From positions 1 through 15,649 of the forward strand of contig DMBA01000253.1 in NCBI GenBank assembly GCA_003446315.1: a stretch of 15,649 bases of DNA. Direction: 5' to 3'. How positions within the stretch are numbered: the stretch's first letter is position 1; the number at the start of each line of letters is the position of its first letter. The notes under the pieces were generated by a model. The model saw only the letters and a program-made list of their open reading frames with translations. It searched no databases and was not told the origin of the DNA. Origin of the DNA: Ruminococcus sp. Lineage in GTDB: Bacteria > Bacillota > Clostridia > Oscillospirales > Ruminococcaceae. The translations under genes and the position numbers were made by a program. This document shows, piece by piece, positions 1 to 7,140 of the stretch.

Positions 1-291
1 CTGGCTGTTATGGGCGTTTGCAAGCAGTATCACCGGAAGGGGATCGGCAGGAAATTATTTGATTATGCAAAGCAGGAAGCGGCGGAATCCGGCTATCAGT
101 TTATGCAGGTGAAGACCGTGAAAATGGGCGTTTATCCCGACTATGACGCAACGAATTTGTTTTATCTTGCACTTGGGTTCCGGGAGTTTGAGGTGTTGCC
201 GATCTGGGATGAAGCGAATCCGTGTCAGGTGTATGTGATGGCACTTTCCGATCAAAAGCTGCCGAATGCCGGAATATCAGCCGGATTATGA
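1..291 (+). CDS. GNAT family N-acetyltransferase, C-terminal part (5' end outside window)
   Basis: The frame is open from the first base, so the start lies upstream and only about 96 residues are visible. The fragment carries the acetyl-CoA-binding motif A of GNAT enzymes (Q-x-x-x-x-G-x-G, seen as QYHRKGIGRKL), followed by an amphipathic helix. It then has the typical motif B ending, in which N-L-F-Y-x-x-L-G-F places the conserved Tyr and the final beta strand. GNAT proteins transfer an acetyl group from acetyl-CoA to an amine; the substrate here (small molecule, antibiotic or protein N-terminus) cannot be told. The protein ends with a short unconserved tail. Two hairpins follow downstream, and the next gene is convergent. 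Confidence 0.85.
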   Translation: MAVMGVCKQYHRKGIGRKLFDYAKQEAAESGYQFMQVKTVKMGVYPDYDATNLFYLALGFREFEVLPIWDEANPCQVYVMALSDQKLPNAGISAGL

Positions 292-345
292 GGAAAAAGC
301 GATTTTTTCGGCAAAATCGCGGCATATTCCGTTCAGGAAATGATA

Positions 346-389
346 ATGGGGAAGCAGCGCACTTTTCTCAAAGCGGGCTGCTTCCCCAT
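346..389 (+). terminator. Strong hairpin downstream of the acetyltransferase gene
   Basis: A perfect 13-bp inverted repeat (ATGGGGAAGCAGC at 346-358 and its complement at 377-389) with an 18-base loop lies 55 bases after the GNAT stop codon. What follows is T-rich (AATTGTATTGTG) but is not a clean T-run. It is probably a transcription terminator or an mRNA 3'-stabilising stem for the + strand gene. It could equally serve transcripts arriving on the minus strand. Confidence 0.5.
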
Positions 390-479
390 AATTGTATTGT
401 GTATTTATGATGATATTGCGGCACAACAGCAGATCGTTACGGTATCCATGCTGCCGTTTTTCTCACAATATGCGAATAA

Positions 480-1451
480 TCAGAACTTATCCAGCAAAAC
501 GGGCTCTTTTTGGACAGAAAAGCCCGTTTTTTCTGTATTTCGGAACTGATCGGGATTTTTCCGGAACAAATCGAGCAATGCATCCGAATATCCAGATTGC
601 ACAGAAACACCTGCGCTGCATAGATCAGAAATAATCAAACTGCACAATTCTTCAGGACAAAGAAACTGATAAAGATCACCGTTAGACAGCCCAATTATCA
701 GTAAATACGTCCTTTTCGTGTGCGAATACATACCGCTTTTGTATACATCCTCATTTCTGTATCCGGAGAATGTCCAGACGACCTGATCGGTCGGAAGCAC
801 GATATTGGCAGCAGATGCGACGAAAAAGCGCCGGCTGACTGCCAGAACATCTGTCGAAAGCAGGTAGGCGCGGCTTTCTGCGAAATCCTGTTCTGCCTCG
901 GCACGATCGACCCCAAAAAGGGCATATTCCTGCATGATTTTGCGATATTGCCGCCCAAAAAGCGCAGAAATCAAAATAATCGGGCATAAAACGTCCATTA
1001 TCACCAAAAAAGGAAAAAAGATACCGATCAGGAAAAAAATCGCAGAAAGTGCCCAAAAAAGCAGCGTTCCGATGCCATAAACAAGCGCTGTCCGCCGGCA
1101 GAGCACACTTTTCAAAGAACCGTGATTTTCTGCTGCTTTTTCGTATTTTTCTCTGGATTTTGCCAGTTCTGCCTGTCTTTTCTGATAAATGCGGCTGTTC
1201 GGGTCATCCATAGCGGCGCTGCGCTGTTCCTGTATTTTGGGCTGCCGGAAAAAATAAAATCCAGCCCCGATGAATACCAGCGCAAAGATCAGCATGACGA
1301 TCAAGCCGCCGATGCTTTTCAGGGCGCACAGGAAAAAGATGCCGCCTGCCAGAAACAGGCATCCGATGATGATGGAAAAAATGCCGCTTGCTGCTGTGCT
1401 GCGGCGCTTTTTTGCATCTGCTTTTGACGGGTCAATATAGTTATAAGACAA
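480..1451 (-). CDS. Four-helix integral membrane protein of unknown function
   Basis: About 323 residues, not recognised as a named family. Two N-terminal transmembrane helices (about residues 20-43 and 47-68) are followed by a charged, helical, Lys/Glu-rich stretch (about 75-112). Two more helices follow (about 121-143 and 145-165), then a soluble C-terminal half of about 155 residues that looks like mixed beta strands and could be a PH-like fold; that is only an impression from strand alternation. The frame stays open upstream to 1472, but the start chosen is the TTG at 1451, because AGAGAGG sits 9 bases before it while the TTG at 1472 has no Shine-Dalgarno. The last residues are encoded by an inverted repeat (496-530) that looks like a terminator. 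The gene stands alone, 155 bases after the aldolase terminator region. Confidence 0.75.
   Translation of the reverse strand: MSYNYIDPSKADAKKRRSTAASGIFSIIIGCLFLAGGIFFLCALKSIGGLIVMLIFALVFIGAGFYFFRQPKIQEQRSAAMDDPNSRIYQKRQAELAKSREKYEKAAENHGSLKSVLCRRTALVYGIGTLLFWALSAIFFLIGIFFPFLVIMDVLCPIILISALFGRQYRKIMQEYALFGVDRAEAEQDFAESRAYLLSTDVLAVSRRFFVASAANIVLPTDQVVWTFSGYRNEDVYKSGMYSHTKRTYLLIIGLSNGDLYQFLCPEELCSLIISDLCSAGVSVQSGYSDALLDLFRKNPDQFRNTEKTGFSVQKEPVLLDKF
496..530. terminator. Bidirectional terminator overlapping the 3' coding end of the membrane protein
   Basis: A 10-bp inverted repeat (AAAACGGGCT at 496-505, complement at 521-530) with an interior that can pair further. On the plus strand it is followed by a run of six T (527-532), which makes it a good intrinsic terminator for + strand transcripts. 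It lies between the two convergent genes. On the minus strand it falls inside the last codons of the 480-1451 gene. Confidence 0.6.
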
Positions 1452-1542
1452 TGGGGATATCCTCTCTCTCAAATCAATTGCATGCTGCCGAATGACGATC
1501 GGCGAGCAAGATCATTCTATTTTTCTATATGCAGCCGAAAAG

Positions 1543-1576
1543 AAGCCCGAAAGCATGTTGCAACGCTTTCGGGCTT
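1543..1576 (-). terminator. Intrinsic terminator of the aldolase gene
   Basis: A perfect 12-bp stem (AAGCCCGAAAGC at 1543-1554, complement at 1565-1576) with a 10-base loop. On the minus strand it is followed by CTTTTC. It lies about 30 bases after the aldolase stop codon and separates that gene from the downstream membrane-protein gene. Confidence 0.8.
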
Positions 1577-1606
1577 ATTCTATCATAATCTGCGGGAAAT
1601 TGACAA

Positions 1607-2470
1607 TTAAGCCTTGTCAACAGAACCGAACAGGCGCATTTTCTCCTCAACCTTTGCGCAGATTGCGTCAAAGCCCGGAGCCAGCAGCTTACGCGGGTCG
1701 AAGCCCTTGCCCTGCTTATCCTTGCCTGCTTCAATGTAACCGCGGGTTGCCTCTGCAAATACGAGCTGGCACTCGGTGTTGACATTGATCTTTGCAACGC
1801 CCAGAGAAATTGCCTTTTTGATCTGGTCATCCGGAATGCCGGTGCCGCCATGGAGAACCAGCGGCATATCGCCGACGGTCTTGTTGATGGCATCAAGTGT
1901 ATCGAAGCTCAGACCTTCCCAGTTTGCCGGATAAACGCCGTGGATGTTGCCGATGCCTGCTGCGAGGAAATCAACGCCGAGATCAGCGATCAGCTTGCAC
2001 TCCTTCGGATCTGCGCATTCGCCCTTGCCGATGACACCATCCTCTTCGCCGCCGATTGCGCCGACCTCTGCCTCGATGGACAGACCAAGACCGTGTGCAA
2101 CATTGACCAGCTCAGTGGTCTTTGCAACGTTCTCGTCGATCGGGAAGTGGGAGCCGTCGAACATGATGGAAGTGAAGCCAGCCTTGATGCACTTGTAGCA
2201 GCCGTCATATGTACCGTGGTCGAGGTGCAGTGCAACCGGAACGGTGATGCCCAGAGATTCATCCATTGCCTTCACCATGGCAGCAACGGTCTTGAAGCCG
2301 CACATATATTTGCCTGCGCCCTCAGATACACCGAGAATGACCGGGGAATTGAGCTTCTGAGCAGTCAGCAAAACTGCCTTTGTCCATTCGAGGTTGTTGA
2401 TGTTGAACTGACCGACTGCATACTTGCCGTCTCTTGCCTTGTTCAGCATGTCTCTTGCATTTACCAGCAT
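1607..2470 (-). CDS. fba: Class II fructose-bisphosphate aldolase
   Basis: Zinc-dependent aldolase of glycolysis and gluconeogenesis. It reversibly cleaves fructose 1,6-bisphosphate to dihydroxyacetone phosphate and glyceraldehyde 3-phosphate in the cytosol. The 287 residues match the normal family length. Visible landmarks are HLDHG at residues 82-86 (catalytic Asp84, zinc ligand His85), the acidic strand E-A-E-V-G at 133-137, zinc ligand His177 in N-I-H-G, His207 in L-H-G-G-T-G, and the phosphate-binding N-V-N-T near 229-232. The related tagatose-bisphosphate aldolases share these motifs, so substrate preference is inferred, but the sequence reads as a housekeeping Fba. The start ATG has AGGAGG 9 bases upstream and a consensus promoter further up. 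It is monocistronic, with its own terminator. Confidence 0.95.
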   Translation of the reverse strand: MLVNARDMLNKARDGKYAVGQFNINNLEWTKAVLLTAQKLNSPVILGVSEGAGKYMCGFKTVAAMVKAMDESLGITVPVALHLDHGTYDGCYKCIKAGFTSIMFDGSHFPIDENVAKTTELVNVAHGLGLSIEAEVGAIGGEEDGVIGKGECADPKECKLIADLGVDFLAAGIGNIHGVYPANWEGLSFDTLDAINKTVGDMPLVLHGGTGIPDDQIKKAISLGVAKINVNTECQLVFAEATRGYIEAGKDKQGKGFDPRKLLAPGFDAICAKVEEKMRLFGSVDKA

Positions 2471-2558
2471 AGAATTGATCCTCCTAATTTACGTTTCTGC
2501 CGGAGCAGTTCGCTTCGGCTAATTTTGTAACGAATCACCAAGGTGACCCATCTTTCTT

Positions 2559-2587
2559 ATTATACACGATTTTTGCCAAAATTGCAA
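2559..2587 (-). promoter_or_regulatory. Sigma-A-type promoter of the aldolase gene
   Basis: On the minus strand, -35 TTGCAA (2582-2587), a 17-base spacer and -10 TATAAT (2559-2564) preceded by TG, an extended -10. It is about 90 bases upstream of the aldolase start. The leader contains a short inverted repeat (TCACC/GGTGA, about 2536-2547), but no recognised riboswitch. Confidence 0.8.
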
Positions 2588-2649
2588 TAGCAGGAACCAA
2601 ATAAAATGCGAAACATCGTATGAACTTTCAAATACATTTTTTGTGCAAA

Positions 2650-2680
2650 AAAGCCGCCTGATACGGGATCAAACGGCTTT
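2650..2680 (-). terminator. Intrinsic terminator of the dockerin-protein gene
   Basis: A minus-strand stem of 13 bp (AAAGCCG with CGGCTTT, extended inward by pairs that include two G-T wobbles) has a 5-base loop and is followed by six T. It begins about 9 bases after the stop codon. It separates this gene from the aldolase gene downstream. Confidence 0.85.
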
Positions 2681-2688
2681 CTGTTTAT

Positions 2689-3549
2689 TCAGATCAGATC
2701 TGCCCAGTCCGTCGGGATAGAAATGACGCTGTTCATCACATAATAATTCAGCACGATCTGTGCATCGGACGGTGTCACTTCGCCGTCACCGTCCAGATCC
2801 GCACCCGGAATGACTGCTGCATCTGCATCCATGAGCTGCATCAGCGCATTGTCCAGCACGATCTGCGCATCCATTGCGTCTACGCTGCCGTTATTGTTAA
2901 AATCGCCTTTCACCGCATAAGCAGGCTCATCTCCTGCGTAAACGTACCCAAAGCGGATGCAGCGGTCAATGTCGATGCCTTTGTCCGTGAGATACTGCAG
3001 CGTTTCCCGTTCGCCGATATAAACCGGATTGGGCTGGTGCGGCACTTCCGGATCTTCAAAATAAAAATCAACGAGCACATGTCCTTCTTCCTGGAGATCA
3101 TTGATGCATACTTCGACATATCCGGACAAACCGCTTTCCTTGATGAATGCTTTCAGATCTGCATAGATTTTTGCCCTTTCCTGCTGTTCATTTTCAGGTT
3201 CACCGGCTGCATAAGCGTAAGCAAAACTGACGCAACGGTCAATGTCGATGCCTTTGTCCGTGAGATATTGCCGCGTTTCCTGTTCGCCGATATAAACCGG
3301 ATCGGGCTGATCGGCGGTTTCCGGGTCGATCGAAAGGAAACTGACATAAACCTTTTCTTCGCCCCACACATCATTGGGATATACATAAATATAATAGTCC
3401 AAACCGCTTTTATGGAGGAATGCTTGCAGATCTGCGGCAATATCTGCAATTTCCTGCTGTTCATAGGCTGCGGGTGCTGTATATGCAGATGCGGAAACAC
3501 CGCAGCACATCATCAGAACAGACATGCAGGCAGCTATGATTTTTTTCAT
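2689..3549 (-). CDS. Secreted dockerin protein with two copies of an unrecognised ~91-residue unit
   Basis: 286 residues. The signal peptide (MKKIIAACMS..., hydrophobic to about residue 20) has a likely cut after the A-S-A near 20-22. Residues about 28-114 and 119-205 are two homologous units sharing long identical stretches, such as Q-Y-L-T-D-K-G-I-D-I-D-R-C. Each has one conserved Cys in that motif. The unit matches no enzyme or carbohydrate-binding family I recognise. Residues about 213-272 are a type I dockerin with two calcium loops (D-F-N-N-N-G-S-V-D-A-M-D and D-L-D-G-D-G-E-V-T-P-S-D), so the protein should dock onto a scaffoldin outside the cell. The start at 3549 is preferred over the ATG at 3558 because AAAGG is correctly spaced from it and overlaps the upstream one. 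It is monocistronic, with a consensus promoter and terminator. Its function is unknown; a binding, inhibitor or structural role is possible. Confidence 0.85.
   Translation of the reverse strand: MKKIIAACMSVLMMCCGVSASAYTAPAAYEQQEIADIAADLQAFLHKSGLDYYIYVYPNDVWGEEKVYVSFLSIDPETADQPDPVYIGEQETRQYLTDKGIDIDRCVSFAYAYAAGEPENEQQERAKIYADLKAFIKESGLSGYVEVCINDLQEEGHVLVDFYFEDPEVPHQPNPVYIGERETLQYLTDKGIDIDRCIRFGYVYAGDEPAYAVKGDFNNNGSVDAMDAQIVLDNALMQLMDADAAVIPGADLDGDGEVTPSDAQIVLNYYVMNSVISIPTDWADLI
2935..3195 (-). repeat. Tandem coding repeat, unit 2
   Basis: The second of two in-frame units in the dockerin protein. It is offset by 273 bases (91 codons) from unit 1. The two copies share a 32-base identical segment (beginning at 2964 and at 3237) and flanking stretches of near identity, which points to a fairly recent internal duplication or to gene conversion. 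Confidence 0.8.
3208..3468 (-). repeat. Tandem coding repeat, unit 1
   Basis: The first (N-terminal) unit of the duplication. It is less similar to unit 2 in its N-terminal third than in its C-terminal third, where the D-x-x-P-V-Y-I-G-E motif and the following helix are almost unchanged. Confidence 0.8.
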
Positions 3550-3607
3550 AAGAATCATCCTTTCACATCAGTCACGGGTTTCTGTCGGAATCGGCTTCTT
3601 TATTTAT

Positions 3608-3636
3608 AGTATATCACAGACAGATCGGTTCGTCAA
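3608..3636 (-). promoter_or_regulatory. Sigma-A-type promoter of the dockerin-protein gene
   Basis: On the minus strand, -35 TTGACG (3631-3636), a 17-base spacer and -10 TATACT (3608-3613). It is about 55 bases upstream of the start codon at 3549. It is almost back to back with the putative spoIIR promoter on the other strand. Confidence 0.8.
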
Positions 3637-3645
3637 GTGCATTTT

Positions 3646-3696
3646 TGTATGGATTATTTTTTTTTTTGTATAATTTGGCAAAACGGTGGCATAATG
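3646..3696 (+). promoter_or_regulatory. spoIIR promoter region: overlapping sigma-A-like and sigma-F/G-like elements
   Basis: Two readings are possible. TTGTAT (3646-3651), 17 bases, then TATAAT (3669-3674) looks like a sigma-A promoter. GTATA (3668-3672), 15 bases, then GGCATAATG (3688-3696) resembles the forespore sigma-F/sigma-G pattern (G-T-A-T-A, about 15 bases, GG-rich -10). In Bacillus subtilis spoIIR is transcribed by sigma-F, which favours the second reading. The T-rich tract between them may inflate the first. Confidence 0.45.
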
Positions 3697-3722
3697 CCGG
3701 CATGGAAGGACGGTGTCTGACA

Positions 3723-4316
3723 ATGAAACAATCTATTTTGCTGCTGTGTACGCTGCTGGCATCTTACGCAGCGGCTGACCTGATCCATACGGCGGATACG
3801 CTGCATACCATCGAAACCGGCGTGATCCGGCTGCATATCCTTGCGCATTCCGATTCGACTGCCGATCAGACGGCGAAACTGACCGTGCGGGATGCGCTGC
3901 TTGCACATGCCGCCGACTGGATCCCTGCCGATGCCGGTTTCGAGGAAGGATGCCTTGCTTTGCAGGCGCATCTGCCCGAAATTGCGCAGACTGCCCGTGA
4001 TGCGCTTGCAGATGCAGGCTGTAAGCAGGATGTGCATGCCGCCTTTGCCGAAACCGATTTTCCGGAACGCACTTACGGCGATCTCACGCTCCCTGCCGGC
4101 AGATATCAGGCGCTGCGCGTGGAACTCGGGGCGGCGAAAGGGCAGAACTGGTGGTGCGTGATGTATCCGGCGCTCTGCATTCCTGCGGCTGCGGAATGTT
4201 CCGGTTTGCAGCAGCTCGGGGATGCCGCTTATGATATGACGGCGCATCCCGATGCCTATGAAGTGCGGCTGAAATGTCTCGATTTTCTGCGTGCGCTCAA
4301 AAAACGGCATGCATGA
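3723..4316 (+). CDS. spoIIR: Stage II sporulation protein R
   Basis: 197 residues. SpoIIR is made in the forespore and exported into the intermembrane space. There it triggers the protease SpoIIGA to process pro-sigma-E in the mother cell. Diagnostic features are a short N-terminal signal or anchor helix (residues about 1-20), the V-I-R-L-H-I-L-A-H-S-D-S motif (34-45) followed by A-K-L-x-V-R-D-A, and T-Y-G-D-L-T-L-P-A-G-x-Y (117-128). G-Q-N-W-W-C-V-M-Y-P-x-L-C (140-152), with its paired Cys, is also present. The start ATG is chosen because the hydrophobic segment begins there; AAGGA lies about 12 bases upstream, which is rather long. The frame remains open upstream to 3645, but that would add a non-conserved extension. 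It is transcribed alone and converges on a shared terminator hairpin. Confidence 0.93.
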   Translation: MKQSILLLCTLLASYAAADLIHTADTLHTIETGVIRLHILAHSDSTADQTAKLTVRDALLAHAADWIPADAGFEEGCLALQAHLPEIAQTARDALADAGCKQDVHAAFAETDFPERTYGDLTLPAGRYQALRVELGAAKGQNWWCVMYPALCIPAAAECSGLQQLGDAAYDMTAHPDAYEVRLKCLDFLRALKKRHA

Positions 4317-4318
4317 AA

Positions 4319-4352
4319 ATGCTGCCCCCGCCGGGAATGGCAGAGGCAGCAT
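4319..4352. terminator. Shared terminator hairpin between spoIIR and the Cys-rich miniprotein gene
   Basis: An 8-bp perfect outer stem (ATGCTGCC at 4319-4326, complement at 4345-4352) continues inward by six more pairs, including two wobbles. It starts 3 bases after the spoIIR stop and 15 bases after the stop of the convergent gene. On the minus strand it is followed by TTTT. On the plus strand the T-tract is weaker (GGGGTATTTT). Confidence 0.6.
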
Positions 4353-4366
4353 GGGGTATTTTCGGA

Positions 4367-4489
4367 TCAGCAGCCGCAGTTGTTGTTGCCGCAGCCGCAG
4401 TTATTGCCGCAGCCGTTTCCGCAGCACATGAAGAAGATCAGGATGAGAATGATGATCCACCAGAAGCCATTGCAATCATTTCCGCACAT
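4367..4489 (-). CDS. 40-residue Cys/Gly/Asn-rich single-helix membrane miniprotein
   Basis: A short gene not previously delimited here. ATG lies at 4489, with AGGAG 9 bases upstream, and TGA is at 4367-4369. The product has an N-terminal polar segment with two Cys (M-C-G-N-D-C-N-G), one hydrophobic helix (F-W-W-I-I-I-L-I-L-I-F-F-M, about residues 9-21), then C-C-G-N-G-C-G-N-N-C-G-C and a C-terminal run of Gly, Asn and Cys. Nine of the 40 residues are Cys. Small, hydrophobic, Cys/Gly-rich proteins of this build occur in Firmicutes and some are spore-associated, but no function can be assigned. A well-placed ribosome site, a terminator hairpin and the biased composition argue that it is real. 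It is divergent from the clp gene and convergent with spoIIR, which makes a sporulation link possible but unproven. Confidence 0.75.
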   Translation of the reverse strand: MCGNDCNGFWWIIILILIFFMCCGNGCGNNCGCGNNNCGC

Positions 4490-4770
4490 AGTTTTTCTCC
4501 TTTTCGTCATATGTGGTTTGCACCGCGTCCGGATCACGGTGTGTGGTTTGCGGGGGCTTTGCGCTCCCTAGTCTCATCATATGCAGCAGCCGGAATTGTG
4601 TTACTCGCTTTCGCTCCTGCGTATACTGTATCATGCTGCCATGCTGCTTTGCGACGGCAGATGTCTTTTATATTTGATCCGGAACAATCCTTTTGCTGCA
4701 TATCGGCAAAAGACAATGCTATTTATGATGCGGGTCTGCATGCACGCTCGGTTCGTGCGGATGCCGCGCA
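4490..4770. other. Intergenic region between divergent miniprotein and clp genes
   Basis: 281 bases without a convincing gene. It must hold the minus-strand promoter of the miniprotein and the plus-strand promoter of clp, but neither could be placed confidently. A 10-base direct repeat, TGTGGTTTGC, occurs at 4512-4521 and 4542-4551. TATACT (4622-4627) and TATATT (about 4669-4674) on the plus strand are possible -10 boxes without good -35 partners. Frames that stay open across it have no ribosome site or conserved features. Confidence 0.4.
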
Positions 4771-7140
4771 ATGGGGGGATCTCTTTTGCAGAAAGATGCT
4801 TATACCGGGAAAGCGCGTGCGATCATTGAGCATGCCGGAAAACAGGCGGAAGCACTCGGGCATAGTTTCATCGGCAGTGAACATCTCATTCTTGCCATGC
4901 TCGCGGACGGCAGCAATGTCGGCGCTGCCATTCTCCGGACAAATCGTGTGCCGTATCAGCGGTTTCAGCAGGCGGTGATCGCTGAGCTGGGAAAGGGTAC
5001 GCCGGCTTCTCTGCCGGAACATGCGGAAACACCCGCTTTTCGCAGGATCCTGCAATATGCCGAACAATATGATCCGGCGCGGCACGATCGCTTTGCACCT
5101 GCTCCCGCAATGGATGAGGAACCGCATATCAGCTCCGAAACACTGCTGTTTGCGGTCTTGCAGGAAGAACACTGCGGGGCATCTGCCATTTTGCGCGGCA
5201 TGGGCGTTTCACTCCATGCGCTGCGCAATGCCTGCTCCCGTTCCGGTCTGCCGCAGCAAAATCCTTCGGATGCGGATCCGCGCTTTGACCGCAAGGCTTG
5301 CCCGAATCTTGCAAAGTTTACCCGCTGCTTTACCGATCCGGCTGCCGCTGAAAAATATGATCCGCTGATCGGCAGAGATGCTGAATTGCATGCTGTTATG
5401 CAGATTTTGCTGCGCCGTACCAAGCATCATCCGGTCTTGATCGGGCAGGCAGGCGTGGGCAAAACAGCAATCGTGGAAGGCATCGCAAAACGCATTGTGC
5501 AGGGTGATGTCCCTGCTGCGCTGCGTCACAGAGTCATTCTCGCGCTCGATCTGACGGCGATGCTCGCAGGGGCGAAATATCGCGGCGATTTTGAGGAGCG
5601 CCTGAAAGCCTGTATGGATGAGGCGGCACAGCATCCCGAAATGCTGCTGTTTATTGATGAACTGCATATGATCGCCGGAACCGGTGCGGCAGAAGGTGCA
5701 ATTGATGCTGCCAATATCCTGAAACCCCGTCTTGCACGCGGCGGCTTGCAGATCATCGGGGCAACAACAGAGGAAGAATACCGGCGGGAAATTGAAAAGG
5801 ATGCCGCCCTCGCAAGACGTTTTCAGCCTGTGCGAATCGCAGAGCCTACGCCGCAGGATGCCGTGAAAATGCTCAGCGGGCTTCGGCAGCGGTATGAGAC
5901 ATTCCATCATGTTGCGATCGGTGCGGATGCGATCGAAACGGCAGTACAGTTTGCGGTGCGGTATCTGCATGACCGTGCGCTGCCTGATAAAGCGCTGGAT
6001 CTGCTTGATGAGGCATGTGCTGCAAAACGCATGCAGATCGAACAGGATGCGGCACAGATCGTGCACAGCAGCGATATTGCGCATGTGACTGCCGCAAAAA
6101 CCGGTATCCCGACAGAAACGCTGACCGAATCCGAAGCTGACCGTCTGCTGCATCTGGAGGCATCCTTGCAGCGGCATATCATCGGGCAGGATGATGCCGT
6201 CAAAGCAGTTTCCGATGCCGTTCGCAGAAGCCGCGCCGGATTGCGCAAAGCCGGCAGACCCATCGGTGCATTTCTTTTTCTCGGTGCGACCGGTGTCGGC
6301 AAAACGGAACTCGCAAAATGCATTGCAGATGAATTGTTTGCAGGCAGCATGATCCGTACCGATATGAGCGAATATATGGAAAAACATGCCGTTTCCCGCC
6401 TGATCGGTGCGCCGCCCGGATATGTCGGCTATGATGCCGGCGGTTCGCTGGTCGAGCAGGTGCGCCGTGCGCCGTATAGTCTGGTGCTGTTCGATGAAAT
6501 GGAAAAAGCCCATCCCGATGTGCTCTCGTTGCTGCTGCAAATCCTGGAAGACGGCACTTTGACCGACGGGCAGGGCGTAAAAGCCGATTTCTCTGAGACA
6601 TTGGTCATTCTGACTTCCAATCTCGGCGCGGAAACGCTGCAAAACGGTGTCATCGGGTTTGCCGATGCCGGAGAAACAGAACGTGCAGAGCAGGAAAAAC
6701 TGCTGTCTGTACTGAAAAAGACGATGCGTCCGGAATTGCTGCACCGTCTGGATGCGGCGATCGTCTTCCGCAGACTCTCTGCGCCCGATCTCACCGGCAT
6801 CGCAAAACTGCAATTGCAGGAGCTTGCCGATCGTGCGGCGGCTTGCGGTGCGCCCCTCTCATGGACACCGGATGCCGAACAGCTCCTGATCGCATGTGCG
6901 GATACCGATCACGGCGGCGCCAGAGCCATTCGCACCGCTTTGACACAGCAGGCAGAACCGCTGCTGGCGGAGAGTCTGCTGCGTTCCGGAACCGGTGCAA
7001 GAAAGCTCTGTGTGCGAGGCGGTGCGCTTGCCGTTGAGGATGTGCAGCCCTGTGATGCCTGTGCAGATGCAAGCCCGCCGGATAAATCGGTATCTCCGAT
7101 GGATTCGAAATGGGACGCTTGCTCATACCCCGCCAAATAG
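4771..7140 (+). CDS. ClpA/ClpC-type AAA+ protease chaperone lacking the middle domain
   Basis: 789 residues. This is a hexameric ATP-driven unfoldase that feeds substrates to the ClpP peptidase in the cytosol. Order: double Clp-N repeat (about 8-155), AAA-1 with Walker A G-Q-A-G-V-G-K-T (225-232) and Walker B L-L-F-I-D-E (292-297), AAA-2 with Walker A G-A-T-G-V-G-K-T (505-512) and Walker B L-V-L-F-D-E (571-576), then the C-terminal small domain. A V-I-G-F loop (627-630) matches the I-G-F/L motif used to contact ClpP. The ClpC middle (UVR) coiled coil is absent between AAA-1 and AAA-2 (about 415-470), so the protein resembles ClpA in architecture. The ATG at 4771 has no Shine-Dalgarno; a TTG at 4786, with GGGGGG about 7 bases before it, is a serious alternative. 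The last 17 codons lie in a dispersed repeat. Confidence 0.9.
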   Translation: MGGSLLQKDAYTGKARAIIEHAGKQAEALGHSFIGSEHLILAMLADGSNVGAAILRTNRVPYQRFQQAVIAELGKGTPASLPEHAETPAFRRILQYAEQYDPARHDRFAPAPAMDEEPHISSETLLFAVLQEEHCGASAILRGMGVSLHALRNACSRSGLPQQNPSDADPRFDRKACPNLAKFTRCFTDPAAAEKYDPLIGRDAELHAVMQILLRRTKHHPVLIGQAGVGKTAIVEGIAKRIVQGDVPAALRHRVILALDLTAMLAGAKYRGDFEERLKACMDEAAQHPEMLLFIDELHMIAGTGAAEGAIDAANILKPRLARGGLQIIGATTEEEYRREIEKDAALARRFQPVRIAEPTPQDAVKMLSGLRQRYETFHHVAIGADAIETAVQFAVRYLHDRALPDKALDLLDEACAAKRMQIEQDAAQIVHSSDIAHVTAAKTGIPTETLTESEADRLLHLEASLQRHIIGQDDAVKAVSDAVRRSRAGLRKAGRPIGAFLFLGATGVGKTELAKCIADELFAGSMIRTDMSEYMEKHAVSRLIGAPPGYVGYDAGGSLVEQVRRAPYSLVLFDEMEKAHPDVLSLLLQILEDGTLTDGQGVKADFSETLVILTSNLGAETLQNGVIGFADAGETERAEQEKLLSVLKKTMRPELLHRLDAAIVFRRLSAPDLTGIAKLQLQELADRAAACGAPLSWTPDAEQLLIACADTDHGGARAIRTALTQQAEPLLAESLLRSGTGARKLCVRGGALAVEDVQPCDACADASPPDKSVSPMDSKWDACSYPAK

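Noticed and set aside
299..320. 8-bp perfect stem GCGATTTT/AAAATCGC just after the GNAT stop
   Set aside because: No T-run follows, so it is not called as a terminator. It may simply stabilise the 3' end.
4512..4551. TGTGGTTTGC direct repeat as a CRISPR or operator array
   Set aside because: There are only two copies of 10 bases, 30 apart. There is no array and no cas gene nearby.
4274..4978. 234-codon plus-strand frame spanning spoIIR end, miniprotein and clp start
   Set aside because: It overlaps two well-supported genes and a terminator and lacks a ribosome site. Its Ala-rich start is the reverse strand of the Cys/Gly repeats of the miniprotein.
5209..6813. Long open frame (534 codons) antisense to clp
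   Set aside because: It has no ribosome site and no conserved features, and its Cys/His/Arg-rich composition is typical of the reverse strand of a GC-biased gene. The sense strand is an unmistakable Clp ATPase.
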